Shown here: positions 54,437-54,842 of the stretch, piece after piece | Position numbering within the stretch: the first letter of the stretch is position 1 | Layout: each line of letters opens with the position of its first letter | Assembly: GCA_018664115.1 (NCBI GenBank) | Contig: JABJOX010000055.1 | Span: forward strand, 1 to 54,842 | Length of the DNA: 54,842 bases | Origin: Candidatus Woesearchaeota archaeon | GTDB lineage: Archaea > Nanobdellota > Nanobdellia > Woesearchaeales > GW2011-AR9 | Reading direction: 5' to 3' | Notes under the pieces: generated by a model | The model's database searches: none | What the model was told of the DNA's origin: nothing | What the model saw: the letters and a program-made list of their open reading frames with translations, nothing else | Translations under genes and position numbers: made by a program

Positions 54437-54790
54437 TTATATCTTTCTTCCTAAATCAAATGGACCAGTTTCTTCATGAGCTTTAATTGCTCGATCAACA
54501 CAATGATGTGGTTCTTGATAATCTCCAGGAATCCTATTAAGAGTAGCACTATTCAATTCAGGAACAATTGAACGAGGGATAACAGAAACTGGTTGCTCTG
54601 ATCCAATATTAAAATTTTTGTCTTTATAACAATCCGGACAATCATTACCAGTTAACGGAACATAATCAGTGTGATAAGTATCTCCACATTCTTGACAAGA
54701 ATATGCATTATCTTCAACTATATTCTGTTGAATGGTTACCATTGCGTCATCAAAATCTTCTAATATTTCAACTAAATCATTATTTACCAT
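54437..54790 (-). CDS. Zinc-finger-like hypothetical protein
   Basis: YSCQECGDTYHTDYVPLTGNDCPDC. Confidence 0.55.
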   Translation of the reverse strand: MVNNDLVEILEDFDDAMVTIQQNIVEDNAYSCQECGDTYHTDYVPLTGNDCPDCYKDKNFNIGSEQPVSVIPRSIVPELNSATLNRIPGDYQEPHHCVDRAIKAHEETGPFDLGRKI

Positions 54791-54842
54791 TGGAAAACTA
54801 AAAAAATATATGTTGTATATAAAAGTTATGGAAAATCTAGAA

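Overview
The 54.8 kb window is AT-rich and almost certainly archaeal, probably a DPANN-type genome. The support is a 5' fragment of archaeal-type ribosomal protein uL11 at the left edge, PAC2, TrmB and AbrB-PhoU regulators, Hel308 and MCM-like proteins, TATA-box promoters and an intron-containing tRNA. Conserved-type genes (hydrolases, aminopeptidase, MFS/MATE, RarA, dTMP kinase, dCMP deaminase) flank a large accessory region at about 5.7-31 kb. The main points of interest are: (1) a ~9.3 kb compact operon joining a MORC/GHKL ATPase, an XPB-like SF2 helicase, a DUF4268 protein and a complete type I R-M system, with RadC alongside; (2) a second operon led by a CARF-wHTH (Csa3-like) regulator, built on 4-bp ATGA overlaps and encoding a PTPase-like protein, a GIY-YIG nuclease, two paralogous unknowns and a DUF2779 protein (Cas4-like Fe-S nuclease plus DEDD-like module), with no CRISPR array visible; (3) a divergent operon with a truncated, active-site-altered mini-MCM; (4) a bacterial FliA-like sigma-70 factor split exactly between region 2 and regions 3/4; (5) a Pup-ligase/Dop-like protein; and (6) several repeated promoter motifs shared between operons. 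All calls come from reading the sequence and supplied translations. No database or structure search was run.
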